The notes under the pieces are model-generated. The model ran no database searches. It was not told the origin of the DNA and worked only from the letters and a program-made list of their open reading frames with translations. A program made the position numbers and the translations under genes. DNA of 9,108 nt from Fidelibacterota bacterium (GTDB taxonomy: Bacteria; Marinisomatota; Marinisomatia; Marinisomatales; TCS56): the NCBI GenBank assembly GCA_030634675.1, contig DAOWAH010000047.1, positions 1-9,108 on the forward strand, written 5' to 3'. Positions 5,308-9,108 of this stretch are shown here, piece by piece. The stretch's first letter is position 1; the number at the start of each line of letters is the position of its first letter.

Positions 5308-6950
5308 AAAGTCAATTTTTGTCCGGGGTAAATGAATTGTCCATAACGTAAACCATTCCAACGCCTGATCCGCGAAGCCCTGGTTTTATAGTTTTCGGCA
5401 ATATGTCCTAAGGTATCACCTTTTTTAACTATATATACCATCTTTGAATAACCGGGAGGACCGCTTTGAGCATAAGTGCTGGCAGTTTTCTGTCCCGGCA
5501 CCGGAATTGTTAATTTCTGCCCTATCCGGATTTTATGGCGATTACGAATTTTATTTACTGCAGCCAATTGATGAATGGAAACTTTGTAACGTTTCGAAAT
5601 ATCCCACAATGTTTCACCATAACGAACTTTATGCACAATATACTGAGGTGCAAAGCGTTCATTTTCCGGCAAAGCGGCAAATGCCTTTAAAAAACTGGCT
5701 TTAGTTTCTAAGGGCAATTTTAGTACGTAGGTGCCTGCTGAGGGAGTGGCTGACTGTCGCAATTCCGGATTATAATACCGCAATTCGGAAGCTGATATTC
5801 CGGCACTGCGTGCCAATACATTGATATCGGCACTGTGCGCTAACGGTACTTCTTCATATTTGAAGGGATTGTTATCCGGAATCTTAAACCCATATTTTTC
5901 CGGATTCTGACAAATAATGGCGGCGGCTAAAAAAGTGGGAATGTGGTTACGGGTTTCACGCGGAAGTGAATAAAGCTGCCAAAAATCCCTGGTTTGATGT
6001 AAGCGGATGGCACGTTGAATCCGGCCGGCTCCAGCATTATAAGCCGATATTACCAGATACCAGTCTTCAAAAATATCATATAAGTCTCTTAAATGAGCAC
6101 AAGCCGCATGGGTCGCTTTTACCGGATCACGCCGCTCATCCACCCACCAGGTCCGATTCAAACCATACCTTTTTCCGGTTGCGTAAACGAATTGCCACAT
6201 ACCTACGGCATTGGCACGGGAATAGGCTTTGGGATTTAAGCCGGATTCAATCAAACCCATATAGATAATTTCCTCTGGTAAAGAATATTCCCGTAAAATT
6301 TCCAGGATTAAATCATGATACAGAGCATATCGTTGCAGCCAAATCTCAAATTCGGTTTTACGTTTGGTCTGGAAAAATTCGATCAGTCTCTCCACCTGGC
6401 TGTTACTAACAATCGGAATGTGTCCCTCACGATCATCGACAATCGAAAATTTTGATTTTCCGACCTCAATCTCCAGCGGTTCGATCTGTTCTGATATCGC
6501 GGCGCTGACCTGATCGGCACTCACCAGCACTTGGGATTTTTCAATCGTTTGCAGTTGAGTCGAGTAGATGTTAATCATAGCAGTCTCAAAACGGTTAAAT
6601 TCATCCCGGTCTTCAGCGTTCATTTCACCGAACTGCTCGGCTTCCTCCAATAAATCAAAAATCTGATCCAGTTGAAAAATAACTTCCATGGAATCATCGA
6701 GTACATCGGCAATTAGCACCTCAGCCATCAGTACTTTTAGATCTTGCAATAACAGCGGCAAGCGATTCCCCTCGATTTCCAAGCCGTTTTCGGTGGATAT
6801 TTCGCGCATTATCAGATCTGTTGATTCATCGGGGTCAACTCCGCTCAGCGGATCGGCAATTCCCGCGGCAACTAAGTTGACCGCTGGAAAACTAGTCAGT
6901 AATAGGCAGCCTAAAAGGAAGCAATTCAATCGTTGGTTTATTCGGTTCAT
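5289..6950 (-). CDS. MltD-like membrane/periplasmic lytic transglycosylase with LysM repeats
   Basis: A 553-aa exported murein lytic transglycosylase that cleaves the glycan strand between MurNAc and GlcNAc. A signal sequence covers about 1-29 (hydrophobic FLLGCLLLTSFPAV). A Cys at 14 forms an imperfect lipobox but lies in mid-hydrophobic core, so ordinary signal-peptidase cleavage near VAAG30 seems likelier. Residues 35-200 are an acidic, largely helical region I cannot assign. The SLT domain (about 208-345) has EEIIYMGLIESGLNPKAYSR (226-245) with catalytic Glu235, then AVGMWQFVYATGKRYGL (248-264) and VISAYNAGAGRI (300-311). A degenerate LysM (368-413) and two clear LysM peptidoglycan-binding repeats (437-483, 504-550) follow, the layout of MltD. 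I chose the ATG at 6950; an in-frame TTG at 6965 would add five residues. Neither has a well-spaced ribosome site. Confidence 0.93.
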   Translation of the reverse strand: MNRINQRLNCFLLGCLLLTSFPAVNLVAAGIADPLSGVDPDESTDLIMREISTENGLEIEGNRLPLLLQDLKVLMAEVLIADVLDDSMEVIFQLDQIFDLLEEAEQFGEMNAEDRDEFNRFETAMINIYSTQLQTIEKSQVLVSADQVSAAISEQIEPLEIEVGKSKFSIVDDREGHIPIVSNSQVERLIEFFQTKRKTEFEIWLQRYALYHDLILEILREYSLPEEIIYMGLIESGLNPKAYSRANAVGMWQFVYATGKRYGLNRTWWVDERRDPVKATHAACAHLRDLYDIFEDWYLVISAYNAGAGRIQRAIRLHQTRDFWQLYSLPRETRNHIPTFLAAAIICQNPEKYGFKIPDNNPFKYEEVPLAHSADINVLARSAGISASELRYYNPELRQSATPSAGTYVLKLPLETKASFLKAFAALPENERFAPQYIVHKVRYGETLWDISKRYKVSIHQLAAVNKIRNRHKIRIGQKLTIPVPGQKTASTYAQSGPPGYSKMVYIVKKGDTLGHIAENYKTRASRIRRWNGLRYGQFIYPGQKLTLWIPQG

Positions 6951-7004
6951 CTCTGATTTGGTCAATAAAAACGGGGCGAAGTTAGGTGAGTGAACCTACC
7001 GTTA

Positions 7005-7490
7005 TCAAGACTTTTCCCCGGTATGAATCAGGCGGATTCGCTCAATCAATAAACTGGTACTGCAGCCTGGTTTTAATGCAATCCTGGCCACCCTGCCACC
7101 TTGCTTCCGTACATAATCAGCGCCTATAATTTCCGAGTCCCGGTAATCGGATCCTTTGACCAACACATCCGGTGAAAGAATTTCGATCAGTCTGGCTGGC
7201 GTATCTTCATTAAAAATCACCACTAAATCAACTACTTCTAAAGCATTGAGTATGTAAGCCCGGTCTTCTTCCGGCTGAACTGGTCGATTGAGCCCTTTCA
7301 GGCGACGGATGGAATGATCACTATTCAACCCGATAATTAAAAAATCCCCTAAAGCTCGCGCTTGGTTAAATAGATCAACATGGCCGGCGTGTAGTAAATC
7401 AAAACAGCCATTCGTAAAAACTACTGTTTTCCCCGCCTGTTGCCAATTTCTTACCCGCTCTTGGGCTGCGCTGCTGTCAAGTATTGCCAT
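7005..7490 (-). CDS. rfaE2: D-glycero-beta-D-manno-heptose 1-phosphate nucleotidyltransferase (RfaE domain II)
   Basis: A 161-aa cytosolic nucleotidyltransferase equal to the C-terminal (HldE-C/HldC-type) half of bifunctional HldE, making ADP-heptose for LPS inner core or another heptose glycan. Motifs: VVFTNGCFDLLHAGHV (23-38) with the HxGH nucleotide-binding signature at 34-37, IGLNSDHSIRRLKGLNRPV (53-71), ALEVVDLVVIFNEDTP (83-98), VLVKGSDYRDSEIIG (109-123) and STSLLIERI (144-152). The sugar-kinase half is not in this window, so it should be a separate gene elsewhere. The ATG lies 14 bases inside the end of the DUF2851 gene; only a weak GAAAG precedes it. Homologous domains in other pathways use CTP (GDP/CDP-type sugars), but RfaE2 is the best match for this sequence. 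Confidence 0.92.
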   Translation of the reverse strand: MAILDSSAAQERVRNWQQAGKTVVFTNGCFDLLHAGHVDLFNQARALGDFLIIGLNSDHSIRRLKGLNRPVQPEEDRAYILNALEVVDLVVIFNEDTPARLIEILSPDVLVKGSDYRDSEIIGADYVRKQGGRVARIALKPGCSTSLLIERIRLIHTGEKS

Positions 7491-8613
7491 GGATAACTTT
7501 CAAAGGACATACCAGACAATGTTCCGGTTGGCAGAATTGCTTATTCAACTCGATTATACCCTGAGTGACCGGGAAATTTCGCAATTGTTTGACAGGCATT
7601 AAAATCCTAAAGCGCCGCGAAATGAATCCGTAAATATAAGGTAGAAATAATTTACTCCAGCGCTCACGGTAGCTTTGTACTTCTTCCAAGTCCATATTTT
7701 CCCGCGCCCGAGCCGCTAAAACCGGGTAGAATACATTACCCAATAATTCGATTTGAATCCCAAGACCGGCATGAGGTTTGATTCGGGTGAGCCATAATTG
7801 ATCGAATACTTCCCTGCCACCCCAATCCGCTTTTTCCCAATCTGCGATAAATTTTAGCAAGCGGGCTGCCAACGGTAAACGATTTTCCGGATGATTAGCC
7901 GGCCTGACACCGCAACGATGCCAGATCAAACCCTCGGACTTCATTAAGGTAGCAAGATGATCGTGAATTGACTTTATTGATTTACCAGGGATGGCATTGG
8001 GATTGACCAAACCAGCGAGACGTCCAAATGCAGGGCGATTACCGCCATATCCCAGAACCTCAAATACTGATTGTTGTAATTTGGGTAAAAACCTTGCAGT
8101 GGAAGCGAGCACAGTCTGAAAGTCCGCAATTTTAGCACGCCAGCGGCGATATCCCAGCCTACGCAGCACTGTTTCAGGTTCAGGAACCAAGCAATCCGTA
8201 TCTTGAAGGCACGAACTACCAAAATGATCCCGTGCTTGAATCACAATCATCGGAAAAGACCTAACTGCAATTTTAGTCGGGAAATGGCGCAGTACCTGTA
8301 ATATTACCGTCTGGTAATTGGGGTCATGATCGTGTCCATGCTGAAACCAATGCTGGGCTTTAAGATGACACTCAACTGGTCCTTTATGAATCCTGCCATT
8401 AATAAACAGACAGGCATCTGATATATCAGGTCCTTCATGATTGTTCCTGCGGCCCGAGTCGATTACTATGATTGGTTGCCCATCGACAGAATGTAAGCGT
8501 TGACCAGGTTTGTATCGCAACCAGTCATTTACCAGGGCTGCTTCTTTTTCCGGGCTCCCGTGGCCTATATTCATAGTGGCGTTAAATTGTTTAACTGGTA
8601 GATTATATTTCAT
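7477..8613 (-). CDS. DUF2851 family protein of unknown function
   Basis: A 378-aa protein, without signal peptide or membrane segment, recognisable as DUF2851, a family without an established function. Conserved-looking landmarks in order: NNHEGPDISDA (57-67), GPVECHLKAQHW (78-89), HGHDHDPNYQTVILQV (92-107), FEVLGYGGNRPAF (184-196), GVRPANHPENRLPLAA (235-250), ELLGNVFYPVLA (289-300) and a C-terminal cysteine cluster FCQPEHCLVCPL (360-371; C361, C366, C369) that could bind metal. The GPD...ExH pair (D63, E81, H83) recalls a degenerate PD-(D/E)xK nuclease core, which is my inference only. The ATG at 8613 is 12 bases after the plsC stop; an alternative ATG at 8574 would drop 13 residues. It overlaps rfaE2 by 14 bases, so it is probably co-translated with envelope genes. 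Confidence 0.85.
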   Translation of the reverse strand: MKYNLPVKQFNATMNIGHGSPEKEAALVNDWLRYKPGQRLHSVDGQPIIVIDSGRRNNHEGPDISDACLFINGRIHKGPVECHLKAQHWFQHGHDHDPNYQTVILQVLRHFPTKIAVRSFPMIVIQARDHFGSSCLQDTDCLVPEPETVLRRLGYRRWRAKIADFQTVLASTARFLPKLQQSVFEVLGYGGNRPAFGRLAGLVNPNAIPGKSIKSIHDHLATLMKSEGLIWHRCGVRPANHPENRLPLAARLLKFIADWEKADWGGREVFDQLWLTRIKPHAGLGIQIELLGNVFYPVLAARARENMDLEEVQSYRERWSKLFLPYIYGFISRRFRILMPVKQLRNFPVTQGIIELNKQFCQPEHCLVCPLKVIHGNT

Positions 8614-8625
8614 GTACCGTGTTAG

Positions 8626-9108
8626 TTAATTGGCTTGTTCTGCTTGCCATTCCCGTTTCAATTTTATAACCTGTTCTCTTAATTCAATTGTCAATCGGTT
8701 ACGATCCTTGTATTCAAGACCAGCTACCTCTATCGGTTGGCCCAAACGTAATTCGATTGGTCTTGGTCGCAAAGTCCAGGAATGCTTGCGAACCACATCA
8801 CCGGTACCGCACATGGCCATCGGTACGATCGGCAAACCCAGTGACAGTCCCAAAACAGCAGCACCTTTCTTGAATTCATGGATTTCGCCGTCCAGAGAAC
8901 GAGTCCCTTCCGGAAAAATCAGAATCGAGCGTGGATTACGCTCAATCGAACGACGGGCTTTTTCCATCGATTTGACTGCGCTCTCCCGGTTTTTCCGATC
9001 GACAAAAATATGTCCAGCCATAAATATCGCCCAGCCAAATACTGGAATTCGCTTTAATTCAATTTTAGCAATAGAAACGATATGATGGGGAATGGCGGCA
9101 AAACAGAG
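8626..9108 (-). CDS. plsC: 1-acyl-sn-glycerol-3-phosphate acyltransferase (PlsC family), N-terminus outside window
   Basis: The C-terminal 160 residues of a PlsC-type membrane-associated acyltransferase, which converts lysophosphatidic acid to phosphatidic acid in phospholipid synthesis. The frame is open to the window edge, and the 29 codons before the first internal ATG (9021) clearly belong to the family, including KIELKRIPVFG (visible residues 15-25). Other motifs are GHIFVDR (32-38), the glycerol-phosphate binding FPEGTRS (65-71) and LPIVPMAMCGTGD (92-104). The HxxxxD catalytic motif must lie beyond the right edge. The ATG at 9021 is internal, not the real start. It is the first visible gene of the leftward run. 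Substrate could also be another lysophospholipid. Confidence 0.92.
   Translation of the reverse strand, partial: LCFAAIPHHIVSIAKIELKRIPVFGWAIFMAGHIFVDRKNRESAVKSMEKARRSIERNPRSILIFPEGTRSLDGEIHEFKKGAAVLGLSLGLPIVPMAMCGTGDVVRKHSWTLRPRPIELRLGQPIEVAGLEYKDRNRLTIELREQVIKLKREWQAEQAN

Noticed and set aside
6983..6998. Small inverted repeat TAGGT...ACCTA between rfaE2 and the transglycosylase gene as a terminator
   Set aside because: The stem is only 5 bp with a 6-base loop and is not directly followed by a T-run; too weak to claim.
8630..9085. Long + strand open frame (151 codons) opposite plsC
   Set aside because: It is fully antisense to a well-recognised acyltransferase frame and its translation has no recognisable domain; it is a shadow of the coding constraint on the other strand.
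1..9108. Mobile elements, CRISPR arrays, tRNA or rRNA genes, defence or biosynthetic cassettes
   Set aside because: I read both strands and saw no transposase, terminal repeats, spaced direct repeats, cloverleaf or rRNA-like sequence; nearly all the DNA is explained by housekeeping and envelope genes.

Overview
The window is ordinary, gene-dense chromosomal DNA from a diderm (Gram-negative-type) bacterium of moderate, slightly AT-rich composition. A heptose-phosphate nucleotidyltransferase, a MltD-type lytic transglycosylase and SppA point to an LPS- and peptidoglycan-containing envelope. A DUF2851 protein and a 31-residue AURKAIP1/COX24-like basic protein suggest the FCB (Bacteroidota-Marinimicrobia-like) part of the tree. 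Clear Shine-Dalgarno sequences before several genes (GGAGG, AGGAG, GAGGG) argue against a typical Bacteroidota species. The lineage is an inference from gene content; no rRNA or marker gene fixes it.

Layout. At the left edge, on the + strand, there is probably the last 18 codons of a gene, followed 24 bases later by a small CoA-binding-fold protein (83-511). Bases 512-766 are a 255-base convergent intergenic stretch holding a 9-bp perfect hairpin and other small repeats but no convincing gene or canonical terminator. Everything else is on the - strand and reads leftward from the right edge: plsC-like acyltransferase (N-terminus cut off), DUF2851 protein, rfaE2-type nucleotidyltransferase, MltD-like lytic transglycosylase with LysM repeats, sppA, HU/IHF protein, 31-aa basic protein, exported S1/P1-nuclease/phospholipase C-like zinc enzyme, xseA, xseB and nadK. 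All ten junctions in this run are overlaps or gaps of at most 54 bases, so it looks like one long 11-gene transcription unit, possibly with internal promoters I cannot identify by eye.

Functionally the run begins with envelope work (phospholipid synthesis, heptose activation, peptidoglycan turnover, signal-peptide digestion). It continues with nucleic-acid work (HU, a putative ribosome-associated mini-protein, an exported nuclease/lipase, exonuclease VII) and ends with NAD kinase. The xseA-xseB-nadK end resembles a shortened form of the xseA-xseB-ispA-dxs-tlyA-nadK-type clusters known in other bacteria.

I found no transposon, CRISPR array, tRNA, rRNA or phage signature. The points most worth a second look are the 31-aa gene and its in-frame position between HU and the exported enzyme, the metal-site details of that enzyme, and the conserved-looking GPD...ExH and cysteine motifs of the DUF2851 protein.
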